DNA of 64,000 bases from Conchocele bisecta (lineage: Eukaryota > Mollusca > Bivalvia > Lucinida > Thyasiridae). Shown in pieces: positions 11,334 to 24,600 of this stretch; position 1 is the stretch's first letter; the number at the start of each line of letters is the position of its first letter. The DNA is taken from the NCBI GenBank assembly GCA_029237695.1, contig CM055269.1, forward strand, positions 29,794,956-29,858,955. Direction: 5' to 3'. Under the pieces are notes generated by a model. That model made no database searches and was not told the DNA's origin. It saw only the letters and a list, made by a program, of their open reading frames with translations. The translations under genes were made by a program, and so were the position numbers.

Positions 11334-14300
11334 TTCGCGCCCGCTTGCGGAAAGCGCGATATAGTACGTACGTGTGTCCGGTTAAAGTTTTTGGTTGTTA
11401 CGTTTTTTGGTTAAGTTTTTTGGTTAAAGTTTTTCGTTATACTATATCTCTGCAACTGCTTTGCCCATTACCTTGAAACATCACATAGGTGTTTATCATC
11501 ATCTATATTTTCATTCTACCCTGCTCCCGTGCGGCCCCTGTGCCCAATGTCAAGGTCAAATTACTTTGAAGTTTTTGGTTAAGTTTTTTTTTGGTTAAAG
11601 TTTTTCGTTGTACTATACCTCTGCAACTGCTTTGCCCATTACCTTGAAACTTCACATGGGTGTTTATCATCATCTATATTTTCATTCTACCCCCTTCCGT
11701 GCGGCCCCTGTGCCCAATGTCAAGGTCAAATTACTTTGAAGATTTTGGTTAAAGTTTTTGTCGCGCCCGCTTGCGGAAAGCGCGATATAGTCGGCACTTT
11801 GGCATACGTACGTAGGACGTACGTACGTACGTACGTACGTGTGTACGTACGTACGTACGTGTGTCCGGTTAAAGTTTTTGGTTAAGTTATTTGGTTAAGT
11901 TTTTTGGTTGAGTTCTTTGGTTAAAGTTTTTCGTTATACTATATCTCTGCAACTGCTTTGCCCATTACCTTGAAACTTCACATGGGTGTTTATCATCATC
12001 TATATTTTCATTCTACCCCCCTCCCGTGCGGCCCCTGTGCCCAATGTCAAGGTCAAATTACTTTGAAGTTTTTGGTTAAGTTTTTTGGTTAAAGTTTTTG
12101 GTTAAGTTTTTTGGTTAAGTTTTTTGGTTAAATTTTATCGTTATACTATATCTCTGCAACTGCTTTGCCCATTACCTTGAAACTTCACATGGGTGTTTAT
12201 CATCATCTGTAGTTTCATTCTACCCCACTCCCGTGCGGCCCCTGTGCCCAATGTCAAGGTCAAATTACTTAGAAGTTTTTGGTTAAGTTTTTTGGTTAAA
12301 GTTTTTGGTTAAGTTTTTTGGTTAAAGTTTTTTGGTTAATGTTTTTCGTTATACTATATCTCTGCAACTGCTTTGCATATTGAAACTTCAATGTGTTTAT
12401 CATCATCTATATTTTCATTCTACCCCCCTCCCGTGCGGCCCTGTGCCCCAATGTCAAGGTCAAATTACTTTGAAGTGGTAAGTTTTTTGGTTAAGTGGTT
12501 AAGTTTTTTGGTTAAAGTTTTTCGTTATACTATCTCTGCAACTGCTTTGCATACCTGAAACTTCAGTGGCTGTGCCCAATGTCAAGGTCAAATTACTTTG
12601 AATTTTTGGTTTTTGGTTTAAAGTTTTTGGTTAAGTTTTTTTTTTGGTTAAAGTTTTTCGTTTACCGCAAGGCCCTTATTTGAAACTTCACATGAGTGTT
12701 TATCATCATCTGTAGTTTCATTCTACCCCACTCCCGTGCGGCCCCTGTGCCCAATGTCAAGGTCAAATTACTTTGATGTTTTTGGTTAAGTTTTTTGGTT
12801 AAAGTTTTTGGTTAAGTTTTTTGGTTAAAGTTTTTTGGTTAAAGTTTTTCGTTATCCTATATCTCTGCAACTGCTTTGCCCATTACCTTGAAACATCACA
12901 TGGGTGTTTATCATCATCTATATTTTCATTCTACCCTGCTCCCGTGCGGCCCCTGTGCCCAATGTCAAGGTCAAATTACTTTGAAGTTTTTGGTTAAAGT
13001 TTTTTCATGTATTATATCTATGCACCTACTTTGCACCTACCTCTGCAACTGCTTTGCCCGTTACCTTGAAACTTCACACGGGTGTTTATCATCATCTATA
13101 TTTTCATTCTACCCCCTTCCGTGCGGCCCCTGTGCCCAATGTCAAGGTCAAATTACTTTGAGTTTTTGGTTAAGTAAGGTTAAAGTTTTTGGTTAAAGTT
13201 TTTTGGTTAAAGTTTTTTTGTTAAAGTTTTTCGAATCTATACCTATCATCTGCAACTGCGGCCCCTTTGACAATTATTACCTTGAAACATCACAATGGGC
13301 TGCCCATTATTCATCATCTATCATATTCATTCTGCCCTGCTCCCGTGCGGCCCCTGTGCCCAATGTCAAGGTCAAATTACTTTGAATTTTTGTTAAGTTG
13401 GTTAAGTTTTTTGGTTAAGTTTTTCGTTACTATACCTCTGCAACTTGCTCATGCCCATTAACCTTGAAACTTCACCAATGTGTTTATCATCATCTATATT
13501 TTCATTCTACCCCCTTCTGCCGCCCCTCTGTGCGGCAAGTGTAATTTTTTGCCCAATGTCGAAGGCAAACCTTACTTTGAATGTTTTTGGTTAAGTTTTT
13601 TCAAGGTAAAGTTTTTGGTTAAGTTTTTGGTTAAGTTTTTGGTTAAAGTTTTTGGGTTCTTATACTATATCTCTGCAACTGCTTTGCCCATTACCTTGAA
13701 ACTTACTGGGATCATCATCGGGTATTTCATGTATCAATCAAATACTATATTTTGGCATCTACCCTGCTCCCGTGCGGCATGCCTGTGCCCTGAATGTCAA
13801 GGTCAAATTACTTTGAAGTTTTTAATTGGTTAAAGTTTTTTGGTTAAGTTTTTTGGTTAAAGTTTTTCGTTAAGTGGCTTAGTTCGTATACTATATCTAC
13901 CCCTGCAATGCAATTTGCATACCTTGAACACCAAATCACATGGGTGTTTATCACATCTCATCTACCCTAATCATTCTACCATGCTTCGTGCGCCCTTGTG
14001 ACCCAATGTCAAGGTCAATCAAATTACTTTGAAGTTTTTGGTTAAGTTTTTTTGGTTAAAGTTTTTCGTTGTGTTTACTAAATACTCTGCCCAACTTGCT
14101 TTGCCCAATTACCTTGAATTTTTCTTCACCAACTGTTTGATTCAAATCATCTATATATTTCATTCTACCCCCAACTCGTTTTTGCGGCTGAAGCAATGTC
14201 AAGGGTCAAATTACGTGAAGAATGGTTTTGGTTAAAGTTTTTTGTCGCGCAAACGCTTTGTTCGAAAGCGCGATATGTTTTCGCCCAAACATGTCGGCAC

Positions 14301-17300
14301 TTTGGCATACGTACATAGGACGTACGTATGTATCGACGTGTACGTACGTCGTAGTACGTACGTACGTGTCGTAGTTTTTGGTTAAGTTATTTGTTAATTT
14401 TTTGGTTGAGTTCGTAAAGTTTTTCGTACTATATCTGCAACTGCTGCCCATTAACCTGGAAACTTAAACGGGTGGTAAAGTTCATGGTATATTTTCATTC
14501 TACCCCCTCCCGTGCGGCCCCTGTGCCCATGTCAAGGTTTCAATATTTGGAATTTAATTGTTTTTTCGTTAGTGGTTAAATTTTTTTGGTTAAAGTTTTT
14601 TGTTACTATATCTCTGCAACTGCTTTGCCCATTATTGAAACATCACCTGGGTGTTTTACATCATCTATGGGTCATTCGTTTGCCCTGTCCGTGCGGCCCT
14701 GCCCATGTCAAGTCATACTTTGAGTGGTTAGTTTTTTGGTTAAAGTTTTTGGTTAAGTTTTTGGTTAAGTTTTTTGGTTAAATTTTCGTTATACTATATC
14801 TCTGCAACTGCTTTGCCCATTACCTGTTCACATGGGTGTTTATTCATCATCGTGTTTCAAATTCTACCCCATTTCCCTGCGGCCAGTGCCCAATGTCAAG
14901 GTCAAATTCTTTGAAGTTTTTGGTTAAAGTTTTTTGGTTAAAGTTTTTGGTTAATTTTGGTTAAAGTTTTTTGGTTTTTTAATGTTCGTTATACTATATC
15001 TCTGCAACTGCTTTGCCCATTACCTTGAAACTTACATGGGTTTTTTTCCCATAACCTTATAGTACATCTACATCCCGGGTGCGGCCCCTGTGCCCAATGT
15101 CAAGGTCATACTTTGAGTTTTTGGTTAAGTTTTTTGGTTGGTTAACTTTTTTTTAGTGATTTTCATCTGCCCAATCTTTGCATCCCGTGAAACTTCCATG
15201 GGTGCCCAATGACATCTGAAGTTTCAAATTACATTTCCCGGGCCCCTGTGCCCAATGTCAAGGTTCAACTTTGATGTTTTTGGTTAAAGTTTTTTGGTTA
15301 AAGTTTTTGGTTAAGTTTTTTGGTTAAATTTTGGTTAGTTTTTCGTTATACTATACTCTGCAATGCTGCATTACTTGAAACAACACATGGGTATCCATGA
15401 TATTTTCATTTACCTTGCTAAACGTGCGGCCCCTGTGCCCAATGTCAAGGTCATATTTGTGTTTGGTTAATGGTTAAATTTTTCGTTTTTGTTACTATAC
15501 TCGCATGCTTTGCCCATACCTTGAAACTTTCATTGGGTGTTTATCATCACTATATTTTCATCGGTGCCCCCTCCGGCCCCCCTGTGCCCAATGTCAAGGT
15601 CAAATTACTTTGAAGTTTTGGTTAAGTTTTTTGGTTAAAGTTAAATTTGTTTTTTGGTTAAAGTTTTCGTTATACTATCTCTCAAGCTTTGCCCATTAAC
15701 CTTGAAAACATCACTGTTACATCATCTATATTTTCTTCTGCAACTGCTTTCCCGTGCGGCCCCTGTGCCCATTAAGGTCCAAATTACTTTGTTTTTGGTT
15801 AAGTTTTTTGGTTAAATTTTTCGTTACTATACCTCTGCAATGCTTTGCCCATTTACCTTAAACTTCACATGGGTGTTTCATCATCTATCATTACTTCTGT
15901 GCTGTTGCCCATGAAGGTTCATTACTGAAGTTTTTGGTTAACCCCCCTCCCGGTAAAGTTTTTGGTTAAAGTTTTTGGTTGTTTTTTGGTTAAAGTTTTT
16001 TCGTTACTATCTCTCAAGCTGCCCATTACCTTGAAACATCACATGGGTGTTTATCATCATCTATCATTTCTGACCCGCCCGGCCCCTGTTGCCCAATGTT
16101 TTTTCAAGGTTCAAATTACTTTGAATTTTTGGTTAAGTTTTTTGGTTAAAGTTTTTCGTTATACTATACCTCTGCTAACTGCTTTGCCCATTATCTTGAA
16201 ACTTCACATGGGTGTTTATCATCATCTGTATTTTCATTCTACCCCACTTCCTGCGGCCCCTGTGCAATGGTCAAGGTCAAATTACTTTGAAGATGTTAAA
16301 GTTTTTGTCCCGCGTTGCGGAAAGCGCGATGCGGCACTGGCTAACTACGTGGACGTAAATTACGTACAAGTACGTGTGTACGTTGTAAGTTTTTTACGGG
16401 TCCGGTTAAAGTTTTTGGTTAATTTTTATTTGGTAAGTTTTTTGGTTGAGTTCTTTGGTTAAAGTTTTCGTTATACTATATCTCTGCAACTGCTTTGCCC
16501 ATTACCTTGAAACATCATGGGTGTGTCACACTATATTTTCATTCGCTCCCGTGCGGCCCCTGTGCCCATGTCAAGGTCAAATTATGAATTTTGGTTAAGT
16601 TTTTTGGTTAAAGTTTTTGGTTAAAGTTTTTGGTTAAATTTTTTGTTATCTATACTCTGCACTCTTTGCCCTTACCTCACTGGGTGTTTTTATCATCTAT
16701 CATTGGCCCCTGTCCCGTGCCCGCCCCTGCCCAATGTCAAGTCAAATTACTTTGAAGTTTTTGGTTAAGTTTTTTGGTTAAAGTTTTTTTAAAGTTTTTG
16801 TTAAGTGGTTATTTTTCGTATCTATATCCTCTGCAATGCTGCAATTTACCTTGAAAACTTCATATCATCCTGTAAATTTCATTCTACATCTCCCGGGTCG
16901 CCCTTTGCCCTATCAAGGTCATTACTGAAGTGGTTAAGTTTTGGTTAAAGTTTTTGGTTAAGGTTTTCTTTTTTGGTTAATCTATACTATATCTTCTGCA
17001 AATGCTTTGGCCCATGCCTGAAACTTCAACATGGGTGTTTATCAATATCTATACTTGTAACCCCCCCTCCCGTGCGGCCCCTTGTGCCCAATGTTTTTTC
17101 AAGGTTCAAATTCTTTGAAGTTTTTGGTTAAGTTTTTTGGTTAAAGTTTTTTGGTTATGTTTTTTGGTTAAAGTTTTTCGTTATACTATATCTCTGCAAC
17201 TGCTTTGCCCATTACTTGAAACATTCACATGGGTGTTTATCATCATCTGTAGTTTCATTCTGCCCAGCTCCGTGCGGCCCCTGTGCCCAATGTCAAGGTC

Positions 17301-20300
17301 AAATTACTTTGAAGTTTTTGGTTAAGTTTTTTGGTTAAAGTTTTTGTTAAGTTTTTTGGTTAAATTTTTTTGGTTTAAAGTTTTTCGTTTTACTATATCC
17401 TCTGCAACTGCTTTGCCATTACCTTGAAACCATTCACAGTGTTTAAATCACTTATTTTCATTCTATGCTCCCGGGCCCCTTTGTGCCCAATGTCAGGTCA
17501 AATACTAGTGGTTAAGTTTTGGTTAAAGTTCGTACTTATACTGTGCGGCTGCTGCCCAATTAGTGAACTTCACTGGTATCATTATCTATGTTTTCATTCC
17601 CCCTTCCGTGGCGGCCCCGTCCCAATGTCAAGGTCAAATTACTTTGAAGTTTTTGGTTAAAGTTTTTTGGTTAAGTTTTTGGTTAAAGTTTTTTGGTTAA
17701 ATTTTTTCGTTATACTATATCTCTGCAACTGCTTTGCCCATTACCTTGAAATTCACATGGTTTCAAATCATCTATCATTTGCCCTGCTCCCTGCGGCCCC
17801 AGCCCAATGTCAGGTCAAATACTGAGTTTTTGGTTAAGTTTTTTGGTTAGTTCGTACTATACTCGCTCGCTGCTTACCTTGAAACTTCACATGGGTGCCA
17901 TCAATCTAACATTTCACCCCCTTCTGTGCGGCCCCTTTGCCCAATAAGGTCAAATTACTTTGAAGTTTTTGGTTAAGTTTTTTGGTTAAAGTTTTTGGTT
18001 AAAGTTTTTGGTTAAGTTTTTTGGTTAAAGTTTTCGTATACTATACTCTGCAACTGCTTTGCCCATTACCTTGAAACATTCACATGGGTGTTTATCATCA
18101 TCTATATTTTCATTCTACCCCGCTTCCGTGCGGCCCCTGTGCCCAATGTCAAGGTCAAATTACTTTGAAGATTTTGGTTAAGTTTTTTGGTCGTTTTTCG
18201 ACCCTATACCTCTGCAACTGCTTTGGCCCAAATTACTTGAAACTTCAAAGGGTGTTTATCATATCTATATTTTCGGTTCTACTTCCTTGGCGGCCCCTGT
18301 GATGTCAAGTCATTCTTTGAATATTTTTGGTAAAGTTTTTGTCCGCCCCCTTGCGGAGCGCGATACGTCGGCACTTTGGTACGTGTCGTACGTACGTACG
18401 TACTACGTGTACGTACCGGTAAACGTACGGGTTAAGTTAAATTTTTGGTTAAGTTATTTGGTTAAGTTTTTTGGTTGAGTTCTTTGGTTAAAGTTTTTCG
18501 TTATACTATATCTCTGCAACTGCTTTGCCCATTACCTTGAAACTTCACATGGGTGTTTATCATCATCTATATTTTCATTCTACCCCCCTCCCGTGCGGCC
18601 CCTGTGCCCAATGTCAAGGTCAAATTACTTTGAAGTTTTTGGTTAAGTTTTTTGGTTAAAGTTTTTGGTTAAGTTTTTTGGTTAAAGTTTTTTGGTTAAT
18701 GTTTTTCGTTATACTATATCTCTGCAACTGCTTTGCCCATTACCTTGAAACTTCACATGGGTGTTTATCATCATCTATATTTTCATTCTACCCCCCTCCC
18801 GTGCCGCCCCTGTGCCCAATGTCAAGGTCAAATTACTTTGAAGTTTTTGGTTAAGTTTTTTGGTTAAAGTTTTTGGTTAAGTTTTTTGGTTAAGTTTTTT
18901 TGTTAAATTTTTGGTTAAAGTTTTTCGTTATACTATATCTCTGCAACTGCTTTGCCCATTACCTTGAAACTTCACATGGGTGTTTATCATCATCTGTAGT
19001 TTCATTCTACCCCACTCCCGTGCGGCCCCTGTGCCCAATGTCAAGGTCAAATTACTTTGATGTTTTTGGTTAAGTTTTTTGGTTAAAGTTTTTGGTTAAG
19101 TTTTTTGGTTAAAGTTTTTTGGTTGAAGTTTTTCGTTATACTATATCTCTGCAACTGCTTTGCCCATTACCTTGAAACATCACATGGGTGTTTATCATCA
19201 TCTATATTTTCATTCTACCCTGCTCCCGTGCGGCCCCTGTGCCCAATGTCAAGGTCAAATTACTTTGAAGTTTTTGGTTAAGTTTTTTGGTTAAAGTTTT
19301 TCGTTGTACTATACCTTTGCAACTGCTTTGCCCATTACCTTGAAACTTCACATGGGTGTTTATCATCATTTCTATATTTTTCATTCTACCACTTTCCGTG
19401 CGGCCCCTGTGCCCAATGTCAAGGTCAAATTACTTTGAAGTTTTTGGTTAAGTTTTTTGGTTAAAGTTTTTGGTTAAGTTTTTTTGTTAAAGTTTTTTTG
19501 GTTAAAGTTTTTCGTTATACTATATCTCTGCAACTGCTTTGCCCATTACCTTGAAACATCACATGGGTGTTTATCATCATCTATATTTTCATTCTACCCT
19601 GCTCCCGTGCGGCCCCTGTGCCCAATGTCAAGGTCAAATTACTTTGAAGTTTTTGGTTAAGTTTTTTGGTTAAAGTTTTTCGTTGTACTATACCTCTGCA
19701 ACTGCTTTGCCCATTACCTTGAAACTTCACATGGGTGTTTATCATCATCTATATTTTCATTCTACCCCCTTCCGTGCGGCCCCTGTGCCCAATGTCAAGG
19801 TCAAATTACTTTGAAGATTTTGGTTAAAGTTTTTGTCGCGCCCGCTTGCGGAAAGCGCGATATAGTCGGCACTTTGGCATACGTACGTAGGACGTACGTA
19901 CGTACGTACGTACGTGTGTACGTACGTACGTACGTGTGTCCGGTTAAAGTTTTTGGTTAAGTTATTTGGTTAAGTTTTTTGGTTAAAGTTTTTGGTTGAG
20001 TTCTTTGGTTAAAGTTTTTGGTTAAAGTTTGTTTCGTTATACTATATCTCTGCAACTGCTTTGCCCATTACCTTCAAACATCACATGGGTGTTTATCATC
20101 ATCTATATTTTCATTCTACCCTGCTCCCGTGCGGCCCCTGTGCCCAATGTCAAGGTCAAATTACTTTAAAGTTGTTGGTTAAAGTTTTTGGTTAAATTAT
20201 TTCGTTATACTATATCTCTGCAACTGCTTTGCGTATTACCTTGAAACTTCACATGGGTGTTTATCATCATCCATATTTTCATTCTACCCCCCACCCGTGC

Positions 20301-20760
20301 GGCCCCTGTGCCCACTGTCAAGGTCAAATTACTTTGAAGTTTTTGGTTAAAGTTTTTTCATGTATTATATCTATGCACCTACTTTGCCCATTACCTTGAA
20401 CCTTCACATGCCTGTTTATCATCATCCATATTTTCATTCTACCCCCCACCCGTGCGGCCCCTGTGCCCAATGTCAAGGTCAAATTACTTTGAATTTTTTT
20501 GTTAAAGTTTTTTCATGTACTATATCTCTGCACCTGATTTGGCCATTACCTTGAAACTTCACATGGGTGTTTATCATCATCTATATTTTCATTCTACCCC
20601 CCTGTGCCCAATGTCAAGGTCTAATTACTTTGAAATTTTTGGTTAAAGTTTTTTGTTAAAGTTTTTGTCGCGCCCGCTTGCAGAAAGCGCGATATAGTCG
20701 GCAGTTTGGCGTACGTCCGTCCGATTAAAGTTTTTTGGTTAAAGTTTTTCCGTCTCTTTT
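11334..20760 (+). repeat. Satellite array, about 50 monomers with higher-order (ACGT)n cassettes
   Basis: Monomers of about 170-210 bp have a conserved core (ATATCTCTGCAACTGCTTTG, then CATGGGTGTTTATCATCATC, GTGCGGCCCCTGTGCCCAAT and GTCAAGGTCAAATTACTTTG) plus a variable number of TTTTTGGTTAAG subrepeats. A cassette TCGCGCCCGCTTGCGGAAAG, CGCGATATAGTCGG and then (ACGT)n recurs near 11334, 11761, 14244, 16308, 18341, 19836 and 20667. From 14244 to 18341 the spacing is close to 2.05 kb. Monomers at both ends are nearly identical; those from about 12.4 to 18.4 kb are full of short deletions. The open frames inside are by-products of the period. Confidence 0.95.
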
Positions 20761-20815
20761 TGTAGTGTCCATGCCTCGCCCCAAGGCACGACATGCAGGC
20801 CGCGACCATCTAGTT
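20761..20815 (+). repeat. Right-hand terminal segment of the satellite element
   Basis: GTCCATGCCTCGCCCCAAGG, CACGACATGCAGGCCGCGAC and CATCTAGTT follow the last monomer. The same segment, inverted, stands at 139-195 next to inverted monomers, so it appears to be a fixed end of the element rather than flanking DNA. Confidence 0.7.
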
Positions 20816-21557
20816 CTACATACTTCCTTAATTTGAAGAGGGTCTGTTCGCAAATGATGCATACAATGAGATATATGTTGATTTCTAGATGAATCTGGAC
20901 TTCACCATATTTACATTTGATGTATCTAGGCAGCAACACTACTTTATTGTACGAGTGATCAAGGAATGTCATCAAATGTGCAGAAAGTTGTAGGGCACGA
21001 ACCTGATGAGAAGTTTCAAGATCAATTAATCGACTTGGGTGGGTTATTTCTAGGGACTCTTAAGACTTTAATAAACAACAATTTTGGTGAATTCCTTATA
21101 TGCACTCATAGTCAAGTGTTTAAACTTTATGTTGATGTATACATTTTAAGGAATTAATCAGAATATAACACACAATATGAACTTATGTGCTTAGGTGCAC
21201 GGATCCATGAGAATAAGGACTATTGGTTTATATTAGTTTCCTAATTCTAACACAGATTTCAATTGAAAGATATTTAAAAAATGTCACAATTACTATCTAA
21301 AGTGCGAATCAGATCTGATTCGCCACTCTGCAGGGGAATGCTATGGGAGGAACTGTAACTCGGGTATGTACAGTACAGGAGGGTCACAGAGTTACAGGCT
21401 GCAACTATCATTATGGATGCAATTTTTAATTTCTAGCCATTTCGGGTCATTGAGACTATGAGCGTACATGTATGTTGTATTTCAATAGCCTCCAAAACAC
21501 AGATGTGTTCTGTATGTCTAATTTCGAGAAGTTTACTGTATATTTCATAGGAGCACC

Positions 21558-21676
21558 ATGGCTGACAGTGATGATGAATATGAGAGACGAAGAGCACGTG
21601 ACAAATTTCGCAGGGAGAGAAACGATTATGACCACAAACGGGATGACCGACGGCGGGATTCATGGGACCATGATAG
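21558..21676 (+). CDS. SRRT: SRRT coding exon 1 (start codon)
   Basis: Encodes [19 protein letters not shown] and onward (residues 1-40), matching the acidic then Arg-rich start of animal ARS2 proteins. The ATG has a strong context (A at -3, G at +4). Sequence just upstream reads TTTCATAG/GAGCACC, which looks like a 3' splice site at 21550/21551, so a noncoding 5' exon probably lies further upstream. I could not locate it or the promoter. The donor is ATAG/GTAATT, leaving phase 2. The following intron of 3.6 kb is almost entirely repeats. Confidence 0.9.
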
Positions 21677-24600
21677 GTAATTGATTGTTACTTAGAATGC
21701 TAATTTATTGTCGCGCCTGCTTCACTCTTTTTTTTTGTCATCTGAAATGTCCAAAAATTTGTACACGCTTCATTATCATGTTTTTCATGGTATAACTTTA
21801 ATATTACTTGACAGATTGCTTCAATATTTGGACACTTGATACATGTGAACATTTGGAACACACTCATGCCGTCATTAACATGACCTTGACCTTTTTTATC
21901 TTCTCATTTTTACAGAAACACTTAGCCATTTTGTTTGCGTCATTAAGTTTGTACAAGCTTCTTCATCATGGTATAATTTTAATATTACTTATCGGATTGC
22001 TTCAATATTTGGACACTTGATACATGTGATCATTCGGAACACCCTCATGCCCCCCATTAACATGACCATGACCTTTTGTACCTTCACATTTTTGCCGCCA
22101 TTAACATTTTACATGACCAAAAGTTTGTACAAGTTTCTTCATCATCGTATAGCATCATATAGCATTAGTGTTACTTGATAGATTGCTTCAATGTTTGGAA
22201 ACTTGATACATGTAAGCATTTGGAACACACTCATGCCACCATTAACATGACCTTGTTCATTTTTGTGCAAACACATGGCCATTCTTTTGCGTCAAACAGT
22301 TTCACGTTTCTTCATCATGATATAACTTTAATATTACTTGACAGATTGCTTCAATATTTGGACACTTGATACATGTGAGCATTTGTAACACTCATGCCCC
22401 CATTAACCCCCTTGACCTTTTGTACCTTCACATTTTTTTCTTCATCATTGTATAACATTAATATTCCTTAATGGATTGCTTCAATATTTGGACACTTGAT
22501 ACATGTGGGCATTTGGAACACACTTTTGCTGCCATTAACATGACCATGACCTTTTTGACCTTCAAATAGTAGTGGAAACACATAGCAATTTTTTTACGTC
22601 AAAAACTTTCTGCAACCATGTCCTTTTTTTGTGTTCTAAGCATGCACTTCTCTGACGGTTTTTGTGATGCTTACTTTAGCACATGCCCATGATCTTGTTA
22701 CTGTCAAATGCTTTGGCAGGCACGACACGGCTTCTGTGGCAGAATTCTTGTTATATGACCAAGCCATGTGGGTGCTTACTTGTACAATGTACATGTAGCT
22801 TTAAAGAGCAATCATTGTGACCTCAATTGCTGAACCCATAATGTTTCTGTTATTTTTTACTCAATGAATGTTGTTCATGTTACTTGTAAGACTATTTAAT
22901 TTAACCCTTACACTGCTATCTTAATTTTTTGTCGTCTGCTGTTTATTTTCTATTTTCCAGTTTTATCATTAAAAACATGCTTTGACAGCACTTTAGAATA
23001 ATTTACAACATGCTTTGACAGCACTTCAGAATCATTTCCATTGGAAATGATTCTGAAGTGCCGTCAAACCATGTTTTTATTGAGAAATAAGTTAAGATAT
23101 AAAAGCAACAGCAGACGACAATTGTTGTGAGTAGCGGTCTAAGGGTTAAGTGACAAATTTCACCTCAATACATGTGTATGTATATCTCGTGTTTCTCATG
23201 TTTCTGTACATGACTAATGTATGCAAGGTATTCATTCAATCAACGAAGGTTGATAGCTGCTCATGAATTTATTTCATAGCTTCACTTACTAGATAATGTA
23301 TTGAAAATAAGTTAATAAAACCATCGGGTATTCATTGTTAATTAATGTTCATTCTGAGGTCCATTTATAAGGTGTGTAATGAAGCACAATGTACACTGGT
23401 ACAGCAGTTTCCAATTTTAGAATGACCAACATGTGCAGCTTCGAAATTCATGTGATCCTTCATCTACGAGTCACATGGCTGGCTATTTGCAGCTTGGAAT
23501 TTTTTATGGAACTTATGAAAATCTGTCGGTGAAAATCCATAATATTGCTGAGTGACATGTTGACGCTATGGAGGGTCAAATACATACGACATGATGGTCA
23601 TCCATCGGCATCTTGGAAATTCTGGTGGACCTTCTGTAAATCTGGCATTTTCATAATACCCACCTGTATTTTAACTGGACACCTGTTAGTTTCCTCCATG
23701 CCTGATGAGGGACATGTTGATGTTTAGGGCATGCCATTGTTTTTCTCTGTTAAGCGTCCACCAGGATGGCCAAAACCTACTTACATATCCGGTAAACACA
23801 AACAAGGCCTTGAAAAAAACCGAATGCAAATTTATTTTAATAACTTCCTCAACCCTTTGCAGTGTGCAAAGAGTTGAGGAAGTTTGTAACATAAATTTAA
23901 ATTGCCGCTAACTAATAAGAAAACACTATTCATGAACGGATTTAAAACTTAGACAAGTCCCAAATCAATTTTCATATTACTTCAACAGTAAATCGTGTAA
24001 AATAGCATACACAGTTTGTTTGTTTTTCACAGAACCATGCTCAAAACCTACCCGCCCGCGAATGCTCGACAGAGGAAGCACTTTGTATGGCCTTACAGAG
24101 GGTCAAACTGATATCAATCGTGGGGCTGGCCATAATATGCCGCTTGTAAATACAGATGGACCTTTTGAAAATCTGGTTGTCAGATTTTCAGAACAACCAC
24201 CTGTATCCACATGACACCTGTTAGTTTCAATCCGTTATGAGTGACATGTTGACATTACAGAGGATCGAACATTGAACATTACTATAGGAATGAATGGTCT
24301 TTTGTGGAATTTATCGGGGTATAAACTTGGACAAGTCGCGGGAATACTGGACGAAGGCCGGAAGACCTCGTCCAGTATTCCCGCGACTTTTCCAAGTTTA
24401 TATCCCCGATAAATTCCACAAAAAGGCCATTCATTCCTTATAATTCCAGCATTTGAAATGAATTCATCAAGAAAATGTGTTTATTTTCCGTTTTCTTAAG
24501 AATTATTTTAACTGCGCCTCACTGTTACGGAAAGTAGTTTGGCGTGGGAGTTTACTGGGATATAAATTTTGGACAGAGACTTGCTACGGGCCAATCAAAT

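Noticed and set aside
11276..20554. Many short plus-strand open frames in the satellite array
   Set aside because: They are translations of satellite monomers with repeated words; no domain, and sequence quality is doubtful in the centre.
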